7,130 bases of DNA from Alphaproteobacteria bacterium. Its GTDB lineage: Bacteria; Pseudomonadota; Alphaproteobacteria; CACIAM-22H2. Positions within the stretch are counted from its first letter, which is position 1, and every line of letters starts with the position of its first letter. The translations under genes were made by a program, and so were the position numbers. The notes under the pieces were generated by a model that was not told the DNA's origin, did not search any database, and saw only the letters and a program-made list of their open reading frames with translations. The DNA is taken from contig CANMWW010000102.1 of assembly GCA_947500965.1 (NCBI GenBank), positions 1 through 7,130 on the forward strand, in the 5' to 3' direction. Below are positions 1-5,819 of the stretch, one piece after another.

Positions 1-2510
1 CGCGCGCGCAGGTCGCGGTCGAGCCGCGCGAAGAGCTCCTCCGGCGAGACGTCCGTGGGCGGGCGCGAGGCCAGCGCGCGGCTGATGACCGGGTAGCCCT
101 GCTTGGCGCTGCCCATCGCCTTCACGACGTTGCCGAAGAACGAGGGATGGAGGTCCCCGAAGAAGCTCACGAAGCGCCCGTCGGGCGCGCGGTGCATCAG
201 CACCTGCGGCGCGCCGGGCTTCGACATCGCGCGCTCCGGCTCGACGCGCGCGCCGGTCTCGTCGATCGCCTCGAAGTAGCGGCCGTCGAGGCGAACCCGC
301 CCGTCCTCGCGCGCCAGCACGGTGTTGGGCTGCGTGCCCGCGGCGACGAGGATCGCGCGCGCCGGCAGCTCGACGACCTCGTCGCCGGCCTCGCCCCTGC
401 GCGTCAGGCGCAGCGCCGCCGCATGGCCGAAGCGGTCGGCCACCACCTCGACCGGGGACAGGCCCTCGGCGAAGCGCACGCCCTCCTCCATCGCCTTGGC
501 CACTTCCTCGTGGTTGAGCGTGTAGCTCGGCGCGTCGGCGAGCCGGCGGCGATAGGCGATGGTGGCGCCGCCCCAGGACTCGAGCAGCGCACGCAGCCGC
601 GGCGCGCGGCCCTCGGCGGCGGCACGCGCGCGCTCGGCGGCGATGGCCGCGCCATGCGCGAGGAACTCGGCGGCGACCTCGCGGTCCTCCTCGCTCCAGC
701 CCGCGCGCACGGCCTCCTCGCCGCGCTCGGCGACGAGCACGGCGTGGCGCGCGGCGAACTTCTCGACCTGACGCGCGTAGTAGGCGAGCGACTCGGTCGC
801 CGTGTCGACCGCGGTCAGGCCGCCGCCGACCACGACGATCGGCATGCGCAGCTGCAGGTTGGCGATCGACTCCTTCTTCGCCGCGCCGGTGAGCTGCAGC
901 GCCATCAGGAAGTCGGACGCCTGGCGCACGCCGCGCGCGAGGCCGTTCTTCATCTCGATCACGGTCGGCCTGCCCGCGCCCATGCACAGCGCGACATGGT
1001 CGAAGCCGAGCTCCCACGCGTCGTCGAGCGCGAGCGTGCCGCCGAAGCGCACGCCGCCATGCATCGCGAAGGCGTCGCGTCGCTCGAGCAGCAGGCGGAT
1101 CAGCTTCAGGAAGTTCTTGTCCCATCGCACGGTGATCCCGTACTCGGCGACGCCGCCGAAGCCGGCGAGCACGCGCGCGTCCAGGTCCTCGGACAGCGTC
1201 GCGACGTCGCGCACCGGCGCGAAGGGCACGCGCGCGCCATCGGCGCCGACGCCGCACAGCGCGGGATCGAGCGGCTCGATCTTCAGCCCGTCGACGCCGA
1301 CGACCGCGTGCCCGTCGTTGAGCAGGTGGTGCGCCAGCGTGTAGCCGGCGGGCCCGAGCCCGACCACCAGCACCTTGCGGCCCGAGCGCGGCCGCGGCAG
1401 CGGGCGGCGGAAGTCGAGCGGGTTCCAGCGCGTGAGCAGCGAATAGACCTCGAAGCCCCAGGGCAGAGCGAGCACGTCCTTGAGCACGCGCGTCTCGGCC
1501 TGCGGGATGTCGACCGGTTCCTGCTTCTGGTAGATGCAGGCCTTCATGCAGTCGTTGCAGATGCGATGCCCGGTGCCGGCGCACATCGGGTTGTCGACCG
1601 CGACGACCGCGAGCGCCGCCACCGCGCTGCCCCGCGCGCGCAGCGTGTGCATCTCGCTGATCTTCTCCTCGAGCGGGCAGCCGGCGAGCGTCGCGCCGTG
1701 CGCGCTCTTCTGGAACGCGCCCGTCTTGCGGTCGCGCAGGCCCTTGGAGCAGGAATCCTTCCCCTGCTCGTGGCACCAGATGCAGTAGTTGACCTGGTCG
1801 AGCGCCTGGACCGCGTCCATGCCGCGGTCGGTGAGCGAGAAGGCGTCGCGCTCGCGCCAGTCGTGCTCGGGCAGGCGCATCATCGCCACGCCGTCGCGCT
1901 CGATGCGCTCGACCGGCACCAGCGTCGCGGGATCGACCTTGCGCGGCGCGCGGAAGAGGACGCCGGAGGCATGGCGCGCGCGGCCCGCGGGCGACAGCGT
2001 GGCCCAGGCCGCGTAGCGCTCGGCGGCGGCCAGCGCGTCCGCATGCGCGTCCGGCGCGGCGGTCCATGCGACGACATGGAAGGCGAAGGAAGCCTCGGTC
2101 AGGGGCTCTCCCATCGCCGCCTCTAGCGTCGCGGCGAGCGCCGCGCCGTCGAAGGCGGCGGCGGCCTCGGGCTTGTGCGCCTTGAGCGCGCGGCGCTGGA
2201 CGAAGTTGCGCTTGGCCTCCCAGAGCGGGTCGAGCGTCCGCGTCCGCGCGGCGAGCGCGGCGAGTTCCGCGCCGATGCCGAAGAGCGTGCCGAGGAAGCG
2301 CTCCAGCGGCGCGCCGAGGTCGATCATCAGCGCGGAGGCGTCGAGCGGCGCGAGCGCGTGGGGCGCGGCGCGCGCGGCCAGCAGCCTGTCGGCGAGCGCC
2401 GGGTCCTCGGCCGACAGGGCGTCGACGAAGGCGCGGTCGAGGCGCACGAGCCCCTCGCGCGCGTGCAGGTCGGCGAAGTCGAGCCCGAAGGCGAGGCGCA
2501 GCTCGGTCAT
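1..2510 (-). CDS. Large FAD/NAD(P)-binding Fe-S oxidoreductase, GltD/pyridine nucleotide-disulfide type (3' end outside window)
   Basis: The frame starts at ATG 2510-2508 and stays open to the left edge, so 836 residues are visible and the C terminus is missing. Residues 1-240 form an Ala/Leu-rich domain I do not recognise. A first cysteine group follows, C243-x2-C246-x7-C254, then a GCPLEEKISEMH stretch with C278; a second group is C310-x7-C318-x2-C321-x3-C325. This resembles the Fe-S module in front of the flavin domains of GltD and dihydropyrimidine dehydrogenase. A dinucleotide-binding GLGPAG lies at 384-389 and a second glycine motif, VVVGGGLTAVDTATES, at about 559-575. These are the FAD and NAD(P)H Rossmann folds of this flavoprotein class. 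The visible length already exceeds GltD (about 470 residues), so this is a multidomain protein, probably cytoplasmic, moving electrons between NAD(P)H and an unknown acceptor. It starts 3 bp after the marR-type stop with no clear ribosome site, suggesting translational coupling. Class is confident; substrate is unknown. Confidence 0.85.
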   Translation of the reverse strand, partial: MTELRLAFGLDFADLHAREGLVRLDRAFVDALSAEDPALADRLLAARAAPHALAPLDASALMIDLGAPLERFLGTLFGIGAELAALAARTRTLDPLWEAKRNFVQRRALKAHKPEAAAAFDGAALAATLEAAMGEPLTEASFAFHVVAWTAAPDAHADALAAAERYAAWATLSPAGRARHASGVLFRAPRKVDPATLVPVERIERDGVAMMRLPEHDWRERDAFSLTDRGMDAVQALDQVNYCIWCHEQGKDSCSKGLRDRKTGAFQKSAHGATLAGCPLEEKISEMHTLRARGSAVAALAVVAVDNPMCAGTGHRICNDCMKACIYQKQEPVDIPQAETRVLKDVLALPWGFEVYSLLTRWNPLDFRRPLPRPRSGRKVLVVGLGPAGYTLAHHLLNDGHAVVGVDGLKIEPLDPALCGVGADGARVPFAPVRDVATLSEDLDARVLAGFGGVAEYGITVRWDKNFLKLIRLLLERRDAFAMHGGVRFGGTLALDDAWELGFDHVALCMGAGRPTVIEMKNGLARGVRQASDFLMALQLTGAAKKESIANLQLRMPIVVVGGGLTAVDTATESLAYYARQVEKFAARHAVLVAERGEEAVRAGWSEEDREVAAEFLAHGAAIAAERARAAAEGRAPRLRALLESWGGATIAYRRRLADAPSYTLNHEEVAKAMEEGVRFAEGLSPVEVVADRFGHAAALRLTRRGEAGDEVVELPARAILVAAGTQPNTVLAREDGRVRLDGRYFEAIDETGARVEPERAMSKPGAPQVLMHRAPDGRFVSFFGDLHPSFFGNVVKAMGSAKQGYPVISRALASRPPTDVSPEELFARLDRDLRA

Positions 2511-2513
2511 GCG

Positions 2514-2981
2514 TCAGCTCAGCTTGCGAAGGAGTTCGACGAAGAGCGCGCGCTCGGCCGCGGCGAGCGGCTCGAGCGTGGCGCGCGTGATGTCGCGCGC
2601 GCGGGCGACGGCGTCGCGCGCGAGGCGCGCGCCGGTGGCCGTCAGGGACAGGACCATCACGCGGCGGTCGGCCGGGTCGGGGCGGCGCTCGACGAGGCCG
2701 CGCGCGACGAGACGTCGCACCACGCCCTGGACCGTCGCGGGGTCCATCGCCGTCAGCCGGCCGAGCTGGTTCTGGGTCGTGTCGCCGAGCTCGCGCAGCC
2801 GCGCGAGCGCCGCGAACTGGGTCGGCGTGAGCTCGAGCGCGCCCATCATCTCGACGAAGAGCGCGCTGTGGCGCTGGTGCGCGCGACGCAGCAGGTGGCC
2901 GGCCTGGTCCTCGAGGCGATACCCGCATTGCTGGGCCGGCGCCTGCGGCTGCGCGCGCGGCGCGCTGGATGCTGGCGGCAC
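2514..2981 (-). CDS. MarR-family winged-helix transcriptional regulator
   Basis: This is a 155-residue protein, the usual MarR size, if started at GTG 2981-2979. That start has GGAGGG at 2991-2986, about 5 bases upstream. A longer frame from TTG 3044 is possible but unlikely, because that TTG is the -35 element of the apparent promoter. The first 20 residues are Pro/Ala-rich. A helical dimerisation segment covers about 22-48. The winged helix-turn-helix covers about 52-115, with LTPTQFAALARLRE, then DPATVQGVVRRLVARGLVER as the recognition helix region, and the wing signature D102-P-A-D-R-R107 before a beta strand. A C-terminal helix closes the dimer interface. The single cysteine, C19, is not enough to argue for redox sensing. 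Dimeric MarR proteins usually repress themselves and a neighbour until a small ligand binds; the palindrome over the promoter and the oxidoreductase 3 bp downstream fit that. The ligand cannot be read from the sequence. Confidence 0.93.
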   Translation of the reverse strand: MPPASSAPRAQPQAPAQQCGYRLEDQAGHLLRRAHQRHSALFVEMMGALELTPTQFAALARLRELGDTTQNQLGRLTAMDPATVQGVVRRLVARGLVERRPDPADRRVMVLSLTATGARLARDAVARARDITRATLEPLAAAERALFVELLRKLS

Positions 2982-2985
2982 GTGG

Positions 2986-2991
2986 CCCTCC
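2986..2991 (-). promoter_or_regulatory. Ribosome binding site that fixes the MarR start
   Basis: Read on the minus strand this is GGAGGG followed by CCAC and then GTG. It is the only good Shine-Dalgarno match near any candidate start of the regulator and selects GTG 2981 over the upstream TTG codons. Confidence 0.7.
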
Positions 2992-2997
2992 GGCGGA

Positions 2998-3019
2998 AAT
3001 CGTTCGTATGCGAACAAAT
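2998..3019. promoter_or_regulatory. Imperfect palindrome, likely MarR operator
   Basis: The core is GTTCG-TATG-CGAAC (3002-3015), two perfect 5-base arms around a 4-base centre. Extended to 22 bp, 8 of 11 base pairs are symmetric. It is noticeably AT-richer than its surroundings. It overlaps the -10 element of the regulator's promoter and the expected transcription start, the position expected for autorepression. TTCG...CGAA half-sites in a roughly 20-bp palindrome are typical of MarR operators; that this protein binds here is inference. Confidence 0.6.
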
Positions 3020-3045
3020 AGCGACCGCGCGCCGCGCGGGTCAAG
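3016..3045 (-). promoter_or_regulatory. Promoter for the MarR/oxidoreductase operon
   Basis: On the minus strand CTTGAC (3045-3040) is followed after 18 bp by CTATTT (3021-3016), close to the alphaproteobacterial housekeeping consensus CTTGAC / CTATAT. Transcription would begin near 3008, giving a leader of roughly 27 bases before GTG 2981. The -35 element also sits in a short inverted repeat (GCGGG-TCAAG-CCCGC, 3036-3050) of uncertain meaning. Confidence 0.55.
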
Positions 3046-3063
3046 CCCGCAGGCGCGCCGGTG

Positions 3064-3092
3064 CTTGCCTCGTCGCCGCCTCCGGCCTATCT
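3064..3092 (+). promoter_or_regulatory. Candidate ctaA promoter
   Basis: CTTGCC (3064-3069) is followed after 17 bp by CTATCT (3087-3092), each one mismatch from CTTGAC / CTATAT. The predicted start of transcription is near 3100, so an mRNA translated from ATG 3104 would be nearly leaderless; ATG 3116 would leave a short leader. It faces away from the MarR promoter, with the two -35 elements about 18 bp apart. Confidence 0.4.
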
Positions 3093-3103
3093 CCGCGACC
3101 GCG

Positions 3104-4153
3104 ATGGCGACGACGATGGCTGCAGCGGACGACGGATTGCGACCGGTGAGGATCTGGCTCTGGATCTGCGCCGCGATGATCTTCGCCATGGTCGTGATCG
3201 GCGGCGTGACGCGGCTGACCGAGTCGGGCCTGTCGATCACCGAATGGCGGCCGGTGACCGGCACGATCCCGCCGATCGGGCGCGAGCAGTGGGAGGCCGA
3301 GTTCGCCAAGTACCAGCGCATCCCCGAGTTCCGCGAGAAGAACGCGTCGATGACCCTCGACGAGTTCAAGACGATCTTCTGGTGGGAATACGTCCATCGC
3401 CTCTGGGGCCGGCTGATCGGCCTCGCCTTCGCGTTGCCGCTGGCCTGGTTCGCCGTCTCCGGGCGGGTGCGCGGCGGCCTGCTCGCGCGGCTCTGCGGGC
3501 TCCTCGCGCTGGGCGGACTGCAGGGCGCCGTGGGCTGGTGGATGGTCGCCTCCGGCCTCGTCGAGCGCACCGACGTGAGCCCCTACAGGCTCGCCACGCA
3601 TCTCGGCCTCGCGCTCGTGATCTTCGCGCTCGTCCAGCGCCTCGCGATGCGGCTCGGCGACCGGCGCGAGCCCCTGGCACGGGGCGCGCCGGCGGTCCTC
3701 GGCCGCGCGACGCTCGCGGCGATCGCGCTGACCATCCTCGCAGGCGCCTTCGTGGCCGGGACCGACGCCGGCTTCACCTACAACAGCTTCCCGCTGATGG
3801 ACGGGCGCTTCGTGCCGGCGGGCTACGGCGACCTCGCGCCCTGGTGGACCAACCTGTTCGAGAACGTCGCCGCGGTGCAGTTCAACCATCGCTGGATCGC
3901 CGTCGGAACGATGGTGCTGGCCATCGCCTATGTCGGCAGCATCCATGCCGGCGGCCTCGACGCGCGCGCGCGCCGGATGGCGTCGTGGCTCGGCGTGGCG
4001 ATCATCGGCCAGGTCGCGCTCGGCATCTCGACGCTCCTGCTTGCCGTGCCTGTCGCGCTCGGCGCCGCCCACCAGGCGGGCGCGGTCGTCGTCCTCAGCC
4101 TGGCGCTGGCGACCCATCACGCGGCGCTGCGCAGCGCGCGCACAGCCCGCTGA
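3104..4153 (+). CDS. ctaA: Heme A synthase (CtaA/COX15 family)
   Basis: This inner-membrane enzyme oxidises the C8 methyl of heme O to the formyl group of heme A, needed by aa3-type cytochrome c oxidase. From ATG 3104 it is 349 residues, normal for the family; ATG 3116 (345 residues) is equally possible and neither has a strong ribosome site. The sequence is two homologous four-helix bundles, eight hydrophobic segments in all. Signatures in order: GGVTRLTESGLSITEW (33-48), FWWEYVHRLWGR with heme-ligand H98, QGAVGWWMVASGL (140-152), VSPYRLATHL with H166, AGTDAGFTYNSFPLMDG in the second half, NLFENVAAVQFNHRW with H262, and GAAHQAG with H323. All four conserved histidines are present. The long periplasmic loop between helices 1 and 2 (about 49-92) has no cysteine pair, as in alphaproteobacterial and mitochondrial forms rather than Bacillus. 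Its last 19 codons overlap the end of zur on the other strand. No other oxidase gene is in the window. Confidence 0.96.
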   Translation: MATTMAAADDGLRPVRIWLWICAAMIFAMVVIGGVTRLTESGLSITEWRPVTGTIPPIGREQWEAEFAKYQRIPEFREKNASMTLDEFKTIFWWEYVHRLWGRLIGLAFALPLAWFAVSGRVRGGLLARLCGLLALGGLQGAVGWWMVASGLVERTDVSPYRLATHLGLALVIFALVQRLAMRLGDRREPLARGAPAVLGRATLAAIALTILAGAFVAGTDAGFTYNSFPLMDGRFVPAGYGDLAPWWTNLFENVAAVQFNHRWIAVGTMVLAIAYVGSIHAGGLDARARRMASWLGVAIIGQVALGISTLLLAVPVALGAAHQAGAVVVLSLALATHHAALRSARTAR

Positions 4154-4634
4154 CCTCCACCATCCGCTGGCGCGGCACGAAGCCGGCCGCGGCAGCGGCG
4201 GCATCCAGCGCCTGCCCGACCCGCGTGTCGTCGATCTCCGCCGCCACGCCGCAGTCGCTGCAGATCATGAACTGCACGCGGTGCGGCCTGCCGGGATCGG
4301 GGCAGCCGACATAGGCGTTGAGCGACTCGACGCGGTGGACGAGCCCCTGCTGGCGCAGGAAGTCGAGCGTCCGGTAGACCGTGGGCGGCGCCACCTTGCG
4401 TCCGTTCTCGGCCTGCATCGCGGCGAGGATGTCGTAGGCGCCGATGGGACGATGCCCGCGCCAGACGATCGCCAGCACGCGCCGGCGCAGCGTGGTCATC
4501 TTCTCGCCGCGCGCGCTGCAGATCGCCTCGGCGGTCTCGAGCGCGCCGGCGGCGCAGGCGGAATGGTCGTGGTGCGGGTCCGGGAAGCTGCCGCCGCCCT
4601 CAGCCGGGTGCGGGCCTGCCGCGCGGGAACCCAT
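4095..4634 (-). CDS. zur: Zinc uptake regulator Zur (Fur family)
   Basis: This 179-residue cytoplasmic repressor of the Fur family starts at ATG 4634 and matches Zur, not Fur, along its whole length. The winged helix spans about 33-105, with GAYDILAAM and the recognition helix APPTVYRTLDFLRQQGLVHRVES. The zinc sites line up with E. coli Zur. Sensing-site ligands are H100, C111, H118 and E133. Structural-site ligands are the pairs C125-S-D-C128 and C165-A-R-C168. The N terminus is about 25 residues longer than in E. coli and carries a histidine/cysteine patch, HHDHSAC at 21-27, which could bind metal. With zinc bound, Zur represses high-affinity zinc uptake genes; none of those is in this window. 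The gene starts 8 bp after a small exported protein and is probably cotranscribed with it. Its last 19 codons, including C165 and C168, overlap ctaA. Confidence 0.94.
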   Translation of the reverse strand: MGSRAAGPHPAEGGGSFPDPHHDHSACAAGALETAEAICSARGEKMTTLRRRVLAIVWRGHRPIGAYDILAAMQAENGRKVAPPTVYRTLDFLRQQGLVHRVESLNAYVGCPDPGRPHRVQFMICSDCGVAAEIDDTRVGQALDAAAAAAGFVPRQRMVEVSGLCARCAAPRDGSPAPG

Positions 4635-4642
4635 CGTCGAGG

Positions 4643-4951
4643 TCAGAAGCCTGGCGGCTTCGCGGCGTCCGGGAGCTGGAGCGCCAGGTTGCAGCCGCAG
4701 AGCGGGCAGGACATGTCGCGGACCCTCTCGACGGCCGCCTCGCGGGTCTCGCCGCGCCCCTCGATCTCCTCGACCAGCTCGCGCACCAGCCGCTCGTGCG
4801 CGCTGCGCGCCTCGCAGGCCTCTAGCAGAGCCCGCGCCCGCGGCGTGTCCTCCTCCTCGACGATGCGAAACGCGCGCGCGCGCGGCGCGGCCGCGCCGAG
4901 GGCGAGGCTGGCGGCGAGGGCCGGGACGAGGCTGCGGCGGTTCAGGGCCAT
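4643..4951 (-). CDS. Small exported protein with CPLCGC motif, probable Tat signal (unknown function)
   Basis: I do not recognise this family. The preferred start is ATG 4951, giving 102 residues that open with a clean signal peptide: basic NRRSLV (residues 4-9), a hydrophobic core to about 22, and an ARA|F cleavage site after residue 27. N-R-R-S-L-V fits the Tat pattern Z-R-R-x-hydrophobic-hydrophobic. A start at 5035 would bury this signal behind 28 unlikely residues. The mature part, about 75 residues, is mostly charged helix rich in Glu and Arg (29-80), with C46, then C82-P-L-C85-G-C87 near the end, a possible metal or redox site. The gene precedes zur by 8 bp, so the two are likely one transcript. 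A role in periplasmic metal binding or delivery is inference from motif and neighbour; a structural disulfide protein is equally possible. No strong ribosome site is visible. Confidence 0.72.
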   Translation of the reverse strand: MALNRRSLVPALAASLALGAAAPRARAFRIVEEEDTPRARALLEACEARSAHERLVRELVEEIEGRGETREAAVERVRDMSCPLCGCNLALQLPDAAKPPGF

Positions 4952-5084
4952 CGATGGATCGATCCGTGTCGGGCCCTTGCATCCTAGCAACCGGCCATGG
5001 CCCGCCGCCACAACCACGCGCGCTTGCCGCGCCAAGGCTTCCGCCTAGCTCATGCTTCCCGTGAACGTCGCGCCGGAGACTGCC
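4952..5084. other. Divergent intergenic region with short palindromes
   Basis: These 133 bp separate the exported protein/zur operon from the SDR/photolyase operon and must hold both promoters. Perfect 10-bp palindromes occur at 4948-4957 (CCATCGATGG, including the start codon of the small protein), 4956-4965 (GGATCGATCC) and 4994-5003 (GGCCATGGCC, within a base). No convincing -35/-10 pair was found on either strand. No AT-rich Zur-box-like palindrome is present. Confidence 0.3.
5075..5078 (+). promoter_or_regulatory. Ribosome binding site for the SDR gene
   Basis: GGAG lies 6 bases before ATG 5085 and favours that start over ATG 5052, which has no such site and would add 11 residues ahead of the first Rossmann strand. 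Confidence 0.6.
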
Positions 5085-5807
5085 ATGCCCGAACCCATCC
5101 TCGTCATCGGCGGAACCACGGGCATCGGGGCCGCGCTCGCGCGCCGGCTGCGCGCGCGCGGCGAGGACGTCCACGTCATGGCGCGCGACCCCTCGCGCCT
5201 CGCCGCCATCGCCGCGGAGCTGGGCTGCGCGACCACCGCGGTCGACGCGCGCGACGCCGACGCCCTGCAGCGCGCCGTCGCCGCCGCCGGGGCAGGCGGG
5301 CTGCGCGGCCTCGCCTACTGCGCCGGCTCCATCGTCCTCAAGCCGCTCGCGCAGGTCGGCGCCGCCGACATGGCGGAGGCGTTCGCGCTCAACACGATCG
5401 GACCGGCGATGGCGGTGCGCGCCGCGGCCGGAGCGCTGCGCCAGGGATCGGGCATCGTCCTCTTCTCCACGGTCGCCGCGCGCCAGGGCTTCGCCAACCA
5501 CGTCGCCATCGCAGCCGCGAAGGGCGGCGTCGAGGCGCTGTGCCTGTCGCTCGCCGCGGAGCTGGCGCCGCGGCTGCGCGTCAACTGCATCGCGCCCAGC
5601 CTCACGCGCACGCCGCTCGCCGCGCGGCTGACCGGCAACGAGGCGATGGCCAAGGCGATCGCCGCGCTGCACCCGATCCAGCGCCTCGGCGAGGCCGACG
5701 ACGCGGCGGCGCTCGCGGCGCTGCTGCTCTCCGACGAGGCGGGCTGGATCACGGGCCAGGTCATCGGCGTCGATGGCGGGCGCTCGACGCTGCGCACGAA
5801 GGGCTGA
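5085..5807 (+). CDS. SDR-family oxidoreductase with isoleucine in place of the catalytic tyrosine
   Basis: This is a 240-residue single-domain classical short-chain dehydrogenase/reductase. The Rossmann dinucleotide loop G9-G-T-T-G-I-G15 begins almost at once. R34 after strand 2 (VMARD) suggests NADP preference. D54 and YCAGS (78-82, the NNAG equivalent) are in place, as are helix-4 asparagine N103, catalytic-type S128 and K146, the post-lysine helix, and IAPSLTRTPL and VDGG at 229-232. The active site departs from the family: YxxxK reads I142-A-A-A-K146, inside ANHVAIAAAKGGVEAL, so the proton-donor tyrosine is absent. Everything else is intact, so this is not decay; similar N-H-x-x-I/V-A-A-A-K variants exist as a subfamily. 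Either H139 or another group takes over, or the protein binds a nucleotide without classical reductase activity. It precedes the photolyase by 12 bp and is probably cotranscribed. The substrate cannot be predicted. Confidence 0.92.
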   Translation: MPEPILVIGGTTGIGAALARRLRARGEDVHVMARDPSRLAAIAAELGCATTAVDARDADALQRAVAAAGAGGLRGLAYCAGSIVLKPLAQVGAADMAEAFALNTIGPAMAVRAAAGALRQGSGIVLFSTVAARQGFANHVAIAAAKGGVEALCLSLAAELAPRLRVNCIAPSLTRTPLAARLTGNEAMAKAIAALHPIQRLGEADDAAALAALLLSDEAGWITGQVIGVDGGRSTLRTKG

Positions 5808-5819
5808 GCGGCGCGCGCG

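Noticed and set aside
147..2126. A 659-codon open frame on the plus strand
   Set aside because: It is exactly codon-aligned and antisense to the oxidoreductase, is dominated by Arg/Ala/Gly/His without domains, and owes its length to GC-rich codons. The minus-strand reading has clear cysteine and Rossmann motifs.
2173..3149. Plus-strand frames of 282 and 324 codons opposite the MarR gene and oxidoreductase 5' end
   Set aside because: These are shadows rich in Arg/Ser/Ala with no motif, antisense to a clear MarR protein, its promoter and the oxidoreductase start.
4140..4160. A bidirectional terminator between ctaA and zur
   Set aside because: The two coding regions overlap, and I found no stem followed by a T-run in either direction.
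3041..4204. Long minus-strand and alternative plus-strand frames across ctaA (also 3061-4314)
   Set aside because: They are low-complexity Arg/Ala/Asp strings. The plus frame from 3104 has all the heme A synthase histidines and membrane segments.
4871..4884. A (CG)7 tract as a possible phase-variable repeat or Z-DNA site
   Set aside because: It encodes the Ala-Arg repeats at the signal cleavage site of the small exported protein. Alternating CG runs are common across this GC-rich window.
4952..5084. A Zur box for autoregulation
   Set aside because: Known Zur operators are AT-rich palindromes; nothing similar is present in this GC-rich intergenic region.
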